A DNA stretch of 64,000 nt from Tabrizicola flagellatus (GTDB taxonomy: Bacteria > Pseudomonadota > Alphaproteobacteria > Rhodobacterales > Rhodobacteraceae). The first letter of the stretch is position 1, and each line of letters starts with the position of its first letter. The DNA lies in the NCBI RefSeq assembly GCF_008271465.1, contig NZ_VMDU01000003.1, positions 186,001 to 250,000 on the forward strand. Reading direction: 5' to 3'. Below, piece after piece: positions 7,687-19,480 of this stretch. Below the pieces are notes generated by a model. That model made no database searches, was not told the origin of the DNA, and saw only the letters and a list, made by a program, of their open reading frames with translations. The position numbers and the translations under genes were made by a program.

Positions 7687-9759
7687 TCAGTTCGCCGCGA
7701 CCGGCCCGGCCGAGCCGGGCGCGCCGGGCAGGGTCTGCGGATGCAGTTCGGCGCCGATCTGCTTGTCCGTGGGCACATACACCCGTTCGCGGATGATGTT
7801 GTCCTCGGCCCAGTTGTACATGAAGATCGGAGCCCCCGCCGGGATGTTGGCGAAACGCTTGTTGATTATGAGCGCGCCGGGATAGGCGGTCAGACCTACG
7901 GCGGCGACGTTTTCGGTGAAGACCTTCTGCCAGGTCTTCATCGCCTCGACCTTGGCCGCCGGATCGCGGGTGCCGGTGAAGGCCTTGATCGCGGCGACGA
8001 GCTCTTCCTCGTAGGGCAGGAGGTCCATCTCGCCGGCCCCGTTCGCCCGGTGCCAGACCGCCGTCATCGGACCCATAGGGGCAAGCCGGTCGGTGCCCTG
8101 GACGACCGAGACGAATTCCTGGTCGTTGCGCCGCAGCAGCCAGTCCCAGGCCCCGGCGTCGCGGGCATTGTCGTAGTCTTTGCCTGTCAGGCTGTTCAGC
8201 GTGACCTTGACGCCCACGTCCGCCATCATCGCGACCACGCCCTCGGCGAGGTTCTTGTCGGTGGCATAGTCGGCGTTAACCAGAAGCGTGACGTTCAGGT
8301 CCCCGCCGCCGGGCAGGTTGACCGCGCCGTTTCCGTCGGTGTCGGTCAGCCCCGAGGCTTCGAGAGCCATCCTCGCGCTTGCCTGATCGAAGGGGTAGAA
8401 CACCGTCGAGCCGGCGTCATAGTAGCTGGTCGAGGTGAGGAGCCCCCCGGCATAGGGCGCGGTGAACGGGCCCTTGACCAGGCTGTCGCCCAGCCGCTGG
8501 CGGTCCAGCGCATAGGTCACGGCCTTGCGGAAATCGAGGTTCCGGTTCAGCTCGCGCACCGCCTGACCCCGGGCATCGGGCTCGCCCCAGCCGTTGGCCG
8601 ACTGGTTGAAGAACAGCTGATAGCCGATGGACCGCGGCCCGAAGGCCAGACGCGCGGGACTGGCCGGATCGGCGGCCTTCTTCAGGCTTTCGACATAGTT
8701 TTCCGGCTGTTCCAGGTTCGAGAAATCGCCCGTCCCCGCCACGGCCTGCACGTCGCGGTCGCCCCAGGTGGAAAGCCGGTAGTGCATCTCGTCGAGGTAG
8801 GGGAGCTGCTGGCCGGTCTCGTCCACCTTCCAGTAATAGGGATTGCGGCGCATCACCACGATGTCGTCGGGGCGGTGTTCCACCACGGTCCAGGCGCCCA
8901 TGGTCGGGAAGTTCATGTAGTTCGACGGGAAGGCGTTCAGGAAGGCCTCATAGCTTTCGCCGCCATACTTGGGGTGCTTGGGTTTCAGAAGGTGCGCCGG
9001 GCCGGGGCAGAAGTTGCCGTAGGCCATGGCGTAGAGCACCTGTTCGGGGAAGGGATCCGCGAAGCTGAGGGTGAAGGTGTAGGGGTCCACCACCGCGAAG
9101 GTCGCATTGTCGTAGGTCGCGGGGCTCGCGCCCATCAGGGGTGTGACGTTCTCGTCCATCACCACGTCGTTCCAGTAGAACTCGATGTCCTCGACGTCGA
9201 AGGGGTCGCCGTCCGACCATTTCGCGCCCTCGATCAGGTGGACGGTCAGCGTCTTGCCGTCCTCGGACCATTCCCAGCTTTTCGCCAGGTTCGGCAGCGG
9301 TTGCAGGTCGTCGGCGTTGACGGTGAACAGGGGGCCGGTGCGCGTCAGGCATTCCACCAGGCCAATGTCGATGCCGCCCCAGCCGTAGCTTTGCCCGGCC
9401 CAGAAGTTCCAGCCCTCGGGCCGCCCGCCGATCACATGGCGCATCACGTCGCCATAGACGCCGGGCCCGTCGGGCATGTTGGCGGTCTTGTAGACCAGCG
9501 GTTCCTTCGGCAGGCGTTCGGCTACCGGCGGCAGCTTGCCAGCCTCGACGAAGGCCGTGACCCAGGCCGGTTCGGAATAGGCCGGCAGGGCCTTGAACTC
9601 GAAGATGTCCGCGCGGTTGACGAAGACCGGCTCGGTCTGCGCCTCGAACTTCGGAGCCTCCGGCGGTGCGGTCGGCGCGGCCATCTCGGCCTGCACCGCA
9701 GCAGCGGACACCCCCATGAGCAGCGCCGCCAATGCGGCGCGCCGGCTATGGATCGTCAT
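7687..9759 (-). CDS. Periplasmic oligosaccharide-binding protein, AgpA-like (SBP family 5)
   Basis: 690 residues, beginning with a Sec signal peptide (MTIHSRRAALAALLMG, predicted cleavage after AAVQA). The start at 9759 has AGGGAGG just upstream; the open frame before it would spoil the signal peptide. The body is a family 5 (Opp/Dpp) binding protein. WSEDGKTLTVHLIEGAKWSD is the family hallmark, and GWGGID, FNQSANGWGEP and a DTDGNGAV loop also appear. At about 690 residues it is longer than peptide-binding DppA/OppA and matches the size class of the rhizobial alpha-galactoside-binding protein AgpA. With melA downstream, melibiose/raffinose binding is the best guess; peptide binding cannot be excluded. 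Confidence 0.82.
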   Translation of the reverse strand: MTIHSRRAALAALLMGVSAAAVQAEMAAPTAPPEAPKFEAQTEPVFVNRADIFEFKALPAYSEPAWVTAFVEAGKLPPVAERLPKEPLVYKTANMPDGPGVYGDVMRHVIGGRPEGWNFWAGQSYGWGGIDIGLVECLTRTGPLFTVNADDLQPLPNLAKSWEWSEDGKTLTVHLIEGAKWSDGDPFDVEDIEFYWNDVVMDENVTPLMGASPATYDNATFAVVDPYTFTLSFADPFPEQVLYAMAYGNFCPGPAHLLKPKHPKYGGESYEAFLNAFPSNYMNFPTMGAWTVVEHRPDDIVVMRRNPYYWKVDETGQQLPYLDEMHYRLSTWGDRDVQAVAGTGDFSNLEQPENYVESLKKAADPASPARLAFGPRSIGYQLFFNQSANGWGEPDARGQAVRELNRNLDFRKAVTYALDRQRLGDSLVKGPFTAPYAGGLLTSTSYYDAGSTVFYPFDQASARMALEASGLTDTDGNGAVNLPGGGDLNVTLLVNADYATDKNLAEGVVAMMADVGVKVTLNSLTGKDYDNARDAGAWDWLLRRNDQEFVSVVQGTDRLAPMGPMTAVWHRANGAGEMDLLPYEEELVAAIKAFTGTRDPAAKVEAMKTWQKVFTENVAAVGLTAYPGALIINKRFANIPAGAPIFMYNWAEDNIIRERVYVPTDKQIGAELHPQTLPGAPGSAGPVAAN

Positions 9760-9926
9760 GATACCTCCCTTGACCTGTGGCTGTTCCCGGTCATCCGGCT
9801 TTGCAGTCCTTGCCGGGCGGGACTCCGTCCTTCCCGGTCCGGCAGGCAAAGCTTGCGGAAAGCGGCGGGGTGCAGCAATGTCAGTTCGTCAGAAACTTTT
9901 CCGGTTTTCTAAGATCGGCCGAGACC
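9760..9926. promoter_or_regulatory. Divergent promoter region of the galactoside operon and its regulator
   Basis: This 167-base gap separates the divergent binding-protein and MelR-like genes and should hold both promoters and the operator. The least GC-rich part (9878-9913) has a GTCAG direct repeat (9880-9884 and 9888-9892) and an AGAAA/TTTCT inverted pair (9891-9895 and 9906-9910). I could not recognise a convincing -35/-10 pair. Confidence 0.4.
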
Positions 9927-10853
9927 ATGGACGGCGACCGCAGCACGGCACTCAGACGGCGCAACCCGACTCCGGTCCCGAACCACGAGCGGCATTTCTA
10001 CGCGCGCAACCGCGCCTTCGGCCGGTTCGGCATCCGCATCTTCGAGCCGCAGCTGATGCCGATGCCGCACTGGCACGGCCACGTCGAGATGAACTTCGCG
10101 ACCGGCGTGCGGATGACCTACGACTTCGACGGCAGCCGCCTGACCGTGCCCGAAGGCCGGCTGGTGCTGTTCTGGGCCGGGGTTCCGCACCAGCTGACCG
10201 GGCTGGAGCCGGTGGGCGAGGGGCCGATGCGGCTGGCCAACATCTACCTGCCGCTCGACAGCTTCCTGCAGATGCGCCACATCATGACCCTGCAGGCGGC
10301 GCTGATCGGCCGGGGGATGGTCGCCCTGCCGGACACGCTGTGCGACGCCGGTCTGGTGCAGCGCTGGTATGCCGACTACCGATCCGGCGATTTCGAGCGC
10401 GCCGAGATCGTCAAGATGGAGCTGAACGCGCTGTTCCGCCGCGCGCCTGTCGCCGGGTTCGACTTCCTGCGCGACCCCCTGCACGAGATCGGCAGCGACC
10501 GTTCGCTGAGCACCGCGCATGTCCGGCATGTGATCGCGATGGTGCGGCATGTGCTCGAGAATCTGGAAAAACCGCTGCTGAACGCAGAGGTCACAGCCGT
10601 CACTGGCCTGCACGAGAACTATGCGCTGGCGTTGTTTTCCCGAACCATGAAGGTGCCCCTGAAGCAGTTCATCAACCGGATGCGGCTGATGCGGGCGCGG
10701 GCGCTCTTGGTCGAAAGCTCGACCGCCATATCCGAAGTCGCCGAACAGAGCGGCTTCAGTTCACTGACCCAGTTCTACGCCCGGTTCCGGGCCGGCTACG
10801 GGATATCGCCCGCCGCGCTGCGCCAGCACTACGTCCGCATGGACCTGCGATAG
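9927..10853 (+). CDS. melR: MelR-like AraC-family regulator of galactoside use
   Basis: 308 residues from the ATG at 9927, close to the length of E. coli MelR (302, from memory). The N-terminal cupin region has PHWHGHVEMNF and VLFWAGVPHQLTG, which closely resemble MelR's HWHGQVEVN and LFWACTPHQLT. The C-terminal domain has two helix-turn-helix units (LNAEVTAVTGLHENYALALF, ISEVAEQSGFSSLTQFYARF). MelR activates melibiose genes when melibiose binds the cupin domain. Divergent placement from the operon head supports the same job here. An open frame reaches back to 9777 but runs across the intergenic region, so that start is not used. Confidence 0.8.
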   Translation: MDGDRSTALRRRNPTPVPNHERHFYARNRAFGRFGIRIFEPQLMPMPHWHGHVEMNFATGVRMTYDFDGSRLTVPEGRLVLFWAGVPHQLTGLEPVGEGPMRLANIYLPLDSFLQMRHIMTLQAALIGRGMVALPDTLCDAGLVQRWYADYRSGDFERAEIVKMELNALFRRAPVAGFDFLRDPLHEIGSDRSLSTAHVRHVIAMVRHVLENLEKPLLNAEVTAVTGLHENYALALFSRTMKVPLKQFINRMRLMRARALLVESSTAISEVAEQSGFSSLTQFYARFRAGYGISPAALRQHYVRMDLR

Positions 10854-10867
10854 CCTCCCCGGCCTTC

Positions 10868-14197
<3,330 letters not shown>

Positions 14198-14230
14198 CTC
14201 AGCCCCCATCCGCTGCGCAAAATTGGGCGG

Positions 14231-14258
14231 GTTATAGACAGAAGCGGTGGGGGCGCAA
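14231..14258 (-). promoter_or_regulatory. Candidate sigma-70 promoter of carB
   Basis: Read on the minus strand, TTGCGC (14253-14258) and TATAAC (14231-14236) are separated by 16 bases. This lies about 35 bases upstream of the carB start codon. TATAAC is a good -10 in an otherwise GC-rich region. Confidence 0.45.
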
Positions 14259-14432
14259 GGGGCAAACGGGGCCTTCAGCAGAGGGCTCGGCCCCCTGACG
14301 CCGGATTCCTTGCCAGGGGTCAGAGCATCCGGTCCAAGGGTGCCCGTGCAGCGCGCCAAGGCGCTTGCGACCTTTGACGATAAGCGCCTAGACTGACCCG
14401 GTGTCACGTGCCGTTTGTGAGGAGCAGCGAGT

Positions 14433-15089
14433 TTGCAGCAAGGCACCCCATCCACCCCCGCAGGCCAGGGTGCGTGGATCAGCGATGTCTTTATCAATAC
14501 CAGGAACAGTCGCAGCTTCCGGCACATCCCGGACGACCCCTATGACAAGATGGAACTGCTGCGGAAGGGCGCTGACCTTCTGAAACGGATGCAGCGTGGC
14601 GAGCCCTTTGCCGCGGGCGAAATCGAGCGTGACCGGCACCACATCAACAATTGGCCGTTCGAGGAAACCCTGCCGCCGGTGATCCTGTTCGGCTGGGTTG
14701 CGCTGCATCGGGACGTGGCGGCGGTCTTCTCGCGCTTCGATCCGGGACAGGGCAGGCTGCACCCGATCCGGCTGATCGACCATGACCGCAGGAAGGTGAT
14801 TTCCGAGGAATATTCCATCCTCACGCCCGGCAATGCCGCCGATACGCTGGACCTTGACCGCTCGACTTCGATCAAGCGGATGAAGGCTCAGGAAAAGATC
14901 TTCTACTTCCACGAGACGGTCCCCAAGCCCGGCACCTTCGTGCTGCGGTCGGGGTTCGGCATGGGGCCGGATTTCTGGGTTGACAGTCGGGTGGTGAACT
15001 CGTTCTTCCTGTCCGACCGGCTGGTTGCGGCGCTGGCGGCGGAGAAGTTGGACCGGCATTTCGGGCTCAGGCGCTGCGTTCCGGGCTGA
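14433..15089 (+). CDS. Hypothetical protein, Imm11/DUF1629-like
   Basis: 218 residues starting with TTG at 14433, nine bases behind GGAG. No signal peptide or membrane segment. The C-terminal segment ([23 protein letters not shown]) has the look of the Imm11 (DUF1629) family, where a short 'D-x-x-F-x-S-D-R-L' motif near the end is typical. Members of that family serve as immunity proteins of polymorphic toxins. Here no toxin gene is adjacent: carB diverges on the left and pabB follows on the right. The assignment rests on this C-terminal pattern and general length only. It could also be an uncharacterised cytosolic protein. Confidence 0.6.
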   Translation: MQQGTPSTPAGQGAWISDVFINTRNSRSFRHIPDDPYDKMELLRKGADLLKRMQRGEPFAAGEIERDRHHINNWPFEETLPPVILFGWVALHRDVAAVFSRFDPGQGRLHPIRLIDHDRRKVISEEYSILTPGNAADTLDLDRSTSIKRMKAQEKIFYFHETVPKPGTFVLRSGFGMGPDFWVDSRVVNSFFLSDRLVAALAAEKLDRHFGLRRCVPG

Positions 15090-15232
15090 CAGAAGAGCTC
15101 CGGGCGCGCAAGTGGACCGGGCGGGCAAGGCGCAAACGCGCGGCTGTGGGTCGCGAACGGCTCTGGAACCCTGGTGGCTCCTGTCCTAAGACCCGGAGTG
15201 CCGCGCAACGGCACGGGCGCTGACAGGGAACG

Positions 15233-16375
15233 GTGGGCGTGATCCTTCTGGAACATGGACCGGGTGGCAGACCGGCGCTGTTTGACGCGCCGCGCGAGGT
15301 CATTGCCGCCCATGCCCCTGGCGAGGTCGTGCGCGCGCTTGCCCGGGCCGAGGCCGCTCGCGCCGCAGGGGGCTGGGTCGCGGGTTACGTTGCCTATGAG
15401 GCGGGCTATGCGCTGGAGCCGAAGCTGCGCCGGCTGATGCCGCGCCGGCGGCCGGGGCCCTTGCTGGCGCTTGGCGTCTTCGACGGGCCGCGCCCGGCCG
15501 AGGCTGCGCTCGCGCGGGCGGCGGAGGAAGGGCGCGCGACCGCGATGACCGAACCCGCGCCGCAGATCGGCAGGCGCGCCTATGGCACGGCCGCGCGGAA
15601 GGTGTTCGACTACATCGCCGCGGGCGACTGCTACCAGGTGAACCTGACCTTTCCGATGACGGCGCGGCTGGTTTCCGGCACCCCGCTGGGGCTGTATGGC
15701 GCGTTCCGGCGTACGGGGGCGGTGGGACACGGGGCCTATGTCGATCTGGGCGTGGGGCCCGTGGTCGTGTCGCGCAGCCCGGAGCTGTTCTTCAAGGTCG
15801 GACAGGGCCGGATCGTCACCCGGCCGATGAAGGGCACGCGGCCCCGCGGCAAGGATGCCGCCGAGGATGCGGCGATCATTGCCGAGTTGCAGGGGGCCGA
15901 AAAGGACCGGGCCGAGAACCTGATGATCGTGGACCTTCTGCGCAACGACATCAGCCGGCTTTCGAAGGTGGGCACGGTGAAGGTGCCGGCGCTTTACGCC
16001 ATCGAAAGCTATGCGACGGTGCACCAGATGACCTCGACGGTCGAGGGGGTGCTGGAGCGCCCGGCGACCCTGCCCGGCCTGATGGCGGCGCTGTTTCCCT
16101 GCGGCAGCGTGACGGGCGCGCCGAAGATCCGGGCGATGGAGATCATCCGGGAAATGGAGCCCCATCCGCGCGGCGTCTATTGCGGCGCGGTGGGCTGGAT
16201 GTCGCCCTCGGGGGACGCGGATTTCTCGGTCGCGATCCGCACGCTGTCGGTCAGCGGCGACCGGATCGTGATGAACGTGGGCGGCGGGCTGACGCATGGG
16301 TCCACCGCCGAAGGCGAATGGGAGGAGGCGCTGTGGAAGGCGCGCTTCGTGAAGGCGGCGGTGAGCCGGGACTGA
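15233..16375 (+). CDS. pabB: Aminodeoxychorismate synthase component I
   Basis: 380 residues, starting at a GTG with AGGGAA upstream. It lacks most of the N-terminal lobe of anthranilate synthase-like proteins, as short bacterial PabB forms do. The chorismate-binding domain is complete: AAGDCYQVNLTFP, SRSPELFF, the Mg2+/chorismate segment RPMKGTRPRG, ENLMIVDLLRND, and SVTGAPKIRAMEII near the C-terminus. With a glutaminase subunit (PabA/TrpG, not in the window) it makes 4-amino-4-deoxychorismate for folate. The next gene, an aminotransferase class IV protein, overlaps its end and probably supplies the following lyase step. Confidence 0.9.
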   Translation: MGVILLEHGPGGRPALFDAPREVIAAHAPGEVVRALARAEAARAAGGWVAGYVAYEAGYALEPKLRRLMPRRRPGPLLALGVFDGPRPAEAALARAAEEGRATAMTEPAPQIGRRAYGTAARKVFDYIAAGDCYQVNLTFPMTARLVSGTPLGLYGAFRRTGAVGHGAYVDLGVGPVVVSRSPELFFKVGQGRIVTRPMKGTRPRGKDAAEDAAIIAELQGAEKDRAENLMIVDLLRNDISRLSKVGTVKVPALYAIESYATVHQMTSTVEGVLERPATLPGLMAALFPCGSVTGAPKIRAMEIIREMEPHPRGVYCGAVGWMSPSGDADFSVAIRTLSVSGDRIVMNVGGGLTHGSTAEGEWEEALWKARFVKAAVSRD

Positions 16376-16941
16376 AGCTGATCGAGACCGTCCTCTGGGA
16401 CGGCCGCGCCGCGCCGCGCTGGCCGCTGCATCGGGCGCGTATGCGGCGGTCGGCAGAGCTGCTGGGCTGGGCCTGCCCCGACGTGGCGCCCTCGGGCCCG
16501 GATCATCCCGCGCGGTTGCGGCTGACGCTGGACCGCGCGGGCCGGGTGGAGTGGCAGGTCGCCCCCTTGCCCCCGACGAAGGCCGCATGGCGGGTCGGCC
16601 TGGCCGAGGCGCGGCTTCGGTCGGACGATCCCTGGCTGCGGGTCAAGACGACCCGGCGCGCGGTCTATGACGCGGCGCGGGCGGGGCTTCCCGAGGGGCT
16701 GGACGAGGTGCTGTTCCTGAACGAGCGGGGCGAGGTCTGCGAGGGCACGATCACCACGGTCTTCTTCGACCGGGGGCAGGGGATGCGGACGCCGCCCCTG
16801 TCGTCCGGCCTCTTGCCCGGGGTGCTGCGCGCCGAACTGTCCTGTCCCGAGGAGGTCTTGGGCGCCGAGGACCTGGGCGCCGTACGGCTCTGGGTCGGCA
16901 ACGCCTTGCGCGGGCTGATACCGGCGGTCTGGACAGGGTGA
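16333..16941 (+). CDS. pabC: Aminotransferase class IV protein, likely 4-amino-4-deoxychorismate lyase
   Basis: 202 residues from a GTG at 16333 that overlaps the end of pabB by 43 bases. The start is chosen because GGAGGAGG lies just before it and because the frame then opens with LKLIETVLWDG, the usual N-terminus of such proteins. Fold type IV PLP features: VKTTRRAVYDAA (the lysine is the likely PLP lysine), DEVLFLNERGEVCEGTITTVFF and a TPPLSSGLLPGVLR segment. PabC releases p-aminobenzoate and pyruvate from the PabB product. The order pabB-pabC supports that role, but a related D-amino acid or branched-chain aminotransferase activity is possible. Confidence 0.82.
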   Translation: MEGALREGGGEPGLKLIETVLWDGRAAPRWPLHRARMRRSAELLGWACPDVAPSGPDHPARLRLTLDRAGRVEWQVAPLPPTKAAWRVGLAEARLRSDDPWLRVKTTRRAVYDAARAGLPEGLDEVLFLNERGEVCEGTITTVFFDRGQGMRTPPLSSGLLPGVLRAELSCPEEVLGAEDLGAVRLWVGNALRGLIPAVWTG

Positions 16942-16949
16942 GGCCGCCC

Positions 16950-16966
16950 GGGGGCGCTTCGCCCCC
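16950..16966 (+). terminator. Hairpin after the pabBC pair
   Basis: GGGGGCG and CGCCCCC arms around a CTT loop begin eight bases after the stop codon. A short GC-rich stem without a U-run; probable terminator or first half of the repeat module that follows. Confidence 0.5.
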
Positions 16967-16976
16967 CGGACCCCCC

Positions 16977-17041
16977 GAGAGTATTTGGAAAAGGGCAAAT
17001 CAGGGTAAGCGGACTGCGTCTTGCCCTTTTGCAAAATACTC
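16977..17041. repeat. Long inverted repeat with GAGTATTTGG arms
   Basis: The left arm (16979-16998, GAGTATTTGGAAAAGGGCAA) and the right arm (17021-17041) are almost perfectly complementary around a 22-base spacer. The left arm, with its preceding CCCCCGGACCCCC run, recurs before glcE at about 42193-42226. The unit looks like a dispersed intergenic palindrome. It may also end transcription from pabBC before aspS. Confidence 0.75.
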
Positions 17042-17152
17042 CCGCCGGAGGCGTCCGACCGCGGTCCGGGGCGGTGCCGCGGGGTTGACTCGGACCGCGC
17101 GGCAAGGTGTATCGGCGCGATGACCTTTGAGGCCCTGGAAAGGGGAATGACG

Positions 17153-18949
17153 ATGCATGCCTATCGCAGCCATACCTGTGCCGCGCTGAACAAGTCCCAT
17201 GTGGGTGAAACCGTCCGCCTGTCGGGCTGGGTCCACCGGGTGCGCGACCATGGCGGCGTCCTGTTCATCGATCTGCGCGACCATTACGGGATCACCCAGA
17301 TCCTGTGCGACGGCGACAGCCCGGCCTTCGCCGCGCTGGAGAAGGTGCGTGCCGAATGGGTGATCCGCGTCGATGGCCGGGTCAAGGCGCGCGATGCGGC
17401 TCTGGTGAACCCCAAGATCCCGACCGGCGAGATCGAGGTCTATGTGACCGACCTGGAAGTCCTGGGCGCGGCCGAGGAGCTGCCGCTGCCGGTCTTCGGC
17501 GACACCGAATACCCTGAGGAGACGCGGCTGACCTACCGCTTCCTCGACCTGCGCCGCGACACGATGCACCAGAACATGATGCTGCGGTCGAACGTGGTGC
17601 GCTGGCTGCGCAATGCCATGTGGGACCAGGGCTTCACCGAGTTCCAGACACCGATCATCACCGCCTCCAGCCCCGAGGGGGCGCGCGACTTTCTGGTGCC
17701 GAGCCGCCTGCACCCAGGCAAGTTCTACGCGCTGCCGCAGGCGCCGCAGCAGTTCAAGCAGCTGATCCAGGTCGCGGGCTTCGACCGCTATTTCCAGATC
17801 GCGCCCTGCTTCCGCGACGAGGACCCGCGCGCCGACCGCTCGCCCACGGATTTCTACCAGCTCGACATCGAGATGTCCTTCGTCACCCAGGACGACGTCT
17901 TTGCCGCCGTCCAGCCGGTGTTGCAGGGGTTGTTCGAGACCTTCGGCAAGGGTCGCAAGGTCTATTCCGACTGGCCGCGCATTGCCTACCGGGATGCGCT
18001 GAAGTGGTATGGCTCCGACAAGCCCGACCTGCGCAACCCGATCCGCATGCAGGACGTGAGCGAGCATTTCCGCGGCTCGGGCTTCGCCATCTTTGCCAAG
18101 CTTCTGGAGCAGGAGGGCAACGAAGTCCGCGCGATCCCCGCGCCGAAAGGGCCGTCGGGCGAACCCGTGGGCCGCAAGTTCTGCGACCGGATGAATGCCT
18201 TCGCGCAGAGCCAGGGCCTGCCGGGGATGGGCTACATCTTCTGGCGCGACGCCGAGGACGGTTCGGGCATGGAGGCCGCGGGGCCCTTGGCCAAGAACAT
18301 CGGGCCGGAGCGGACCGAGGCGATCCGGCTGCAACTGGGGCTGGAGAAGGGCGACGCGGCCTTCTTCCTGGGCGGCAAGCCGGAAACCTTCGAGGGCATC
18401 GCCGGCAAGGCGCGCAACGTGATCGGCGAGGAGCTGGGGCTGACCGAGAAGGACTGCTTCCGCTTTGCCTGGATCGTCGATTTCCCGATGTACGAGAAGA
18501 CCGACGAGGGGAAGATCGACTTCAGCCACAACCCGTTCTCGATGCCGCAGGGGGGCCTCGAGGCGCTGAACGGCGACCCGCTGAAGGTTTATGCCTATCA
18601 GTACGACCTGGCCTGCAACGGCTATGAGGTCATCTCGGGCGGCATCCGCAACCACAAGCCCGAGATCATGTACAAGGCGTTCGAGCTGGCCGGCTATCCG
18701 AACAGCGAGGTGGACAAGCGGTTCGGGGGCATGGTGAAGGCGTTCAAGTATGGCGCCCCCCCGCACGGCGGTTGCGCGGCGGGGATCGACCGGCTGGTGA
18801 TGCTGCTGGCCGATACCCAGAACATCCGCGAGGTCATCATGTTCCCGATGAACCAGCGCGCCGAGGACCTCTTGATGGGCGCGCCTTCGGAACCGACGCT
18901 CCAGCAGTTGCGCGAGCTGTCCTTGCGCGTCGTCCCGAAGGACAGCTGA
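17153..18949 (+). CDS. aspS: Aspartyl-tRNA synthetase
   Basis: 598 residues from MHAYRSHTC. The start at 17153 has AGGGG seven bases upstream; an ATG six bases earlier is too close to it. The chain has an OB-fold anticodon-binding domain ([24 protein letters not shown]). The class II catalytic core shows motif 2 ([20 protein letters not shown]) and motif 3 ([13 protein letters not shown]). A bacterial-type GAD insertion (about 310-400) lies between them. It charges tRNA-Asp. Many alphaproteobacterial enzymes of this type are non-discriminating and also charge tRNA-Asn, but that cannot be judged here. Confidence 0.97.
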   Translation: MHAYRSHTCAALNKSHVGETVRLSGWVHRVRDHGGVLFIDLRDHYGITQILCDGDSPAFAALEKVRAEWVIRVDGRVKARDAALVNPKIPTGEIEVYVTDLEVLGAAEELPLPVFGDTEYPEETRLTYRFLDLRRDTMHQNMMLRSNVVRWLRNAMWDQGFTEFQTPIITASSPEGARDFLVPSRLHPGKFYALPQAPQQFKQLIQVAGFDRYFQIAPCFRDEDPRADRSPTDFYQLDIEMSFVTQDDVFAAVQPVLQGLFETFGKGRKVYSDWPRIAYRDALKWYGSDKPDLRNPIRMQDVSEHFRGSGFAIFAKLLEQEGNEVRAIPAPKGPSGEPVGRKFCDRMNAFAQSQGLPGMGYIFWRDAEDGSGMEAAGPLAKNIGPERTEAIRLQLGLEKGDAAFFLGGKPETFEGIAGKARNVIGEELGLTEKDCFRFAWIVDFPMYEKTDEGKIDFSHNPFSMPQGGLEALNGDPLKVYAYQYDLACNGYEVISGGIRNHKPEIMYKAFELAGYPNSEVDKRFGGMVKAFKYGAPPHGGCAAGIDRLVMLLADTQNIREVIMFPMNQRAEDLLMGAPSEPTLQQLRELSLRVVPKDS

Positions 18950-19416
18950 TGTACCAGGCTTCGGTCCCCGTCTTCCGCCACTACCTGTCGCGCGTCAGCG
19001 ACATCGTGGCGGTCGCGGGGCCGGATGCGCTGGACGCGCAGATCGCCGACAGCTTCCCCGCCCGCCAGCAGTTCGCCACCGCGGCGGGCTTTGCCTTGCG
19101 GATCGCCTGCCCGCTGGCCGGGCGCGAGGTGCCGGACCTGCCGCAAGGCCTTGGTCCGCGCCTTGCGGTCGCGCGCGCGCTTCTGGGTGCGATGACGCCG
19201 GCCGAGTTCGAGGGCGCCGAGACGCGGGTGATCCGCCACCGCGCGGGCTTTGCCGAGCTGGAGCAGACGGGCAGCGATTTCCTGTTTCTCTACGGCCTGC
19301 CGAATTTCTTCTTCCACCTCACCATGGGCTATGCCGCGCTGCGCGCCGCCGGGGTGCCGCTCGGCAAGGCCGATTTCGACGGGTTCCACAGCTATCCCTC
19401 CGACTTCCGTTTCTGA
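18949..19416 (+). CDS. DUF1993 family protein
   Basis: 155 residues; its ATG shares one base with the aspS stop codon (TGATG). The family features are the N-terminal [16 protein letters not shown] and the C-terminal GLPNFFFHLTMGYAALRAAGVPLGKADF. These proteins are predicted four-helix DinB-like bundles of unknown function. No enzyme activity can be assigned. Co-transcription with aspS is likely from the overlap. Confidence 0.85.
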   Translation: MYQASVPVFRHYLSRVSDIVAVAGPDALDAQIADSFPARQQFATAAGFALRIACPLAGREVPDLPQGLGPRLAVARALLGAMTPAEFEGAETRVIRHRAGFAELEQTGSDFLFLYGLPNFFFHLTMGYAALRAAGVPLGKADFDGFHSYPSDFRF

Positions 19417-19480
19417 GCGGCCAGCTTGCGCGCGACCTGTCCGGGGCCTAGCCTGTGGCCTGGGCAGGGGAGGATCGGGC

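Noticed and set aside
14198-14527. N-terminal extension of carB
   Set aside because: The frame is open but has no homology; the CarB N-terminus begins at MPKRTD and the promoter candidate lies inside the extension.
17021-17152. N-terminal extension of aspS
   Set aside because: It overlaps the inverted repeat, and a better ribosome-binding site precedes 17153.
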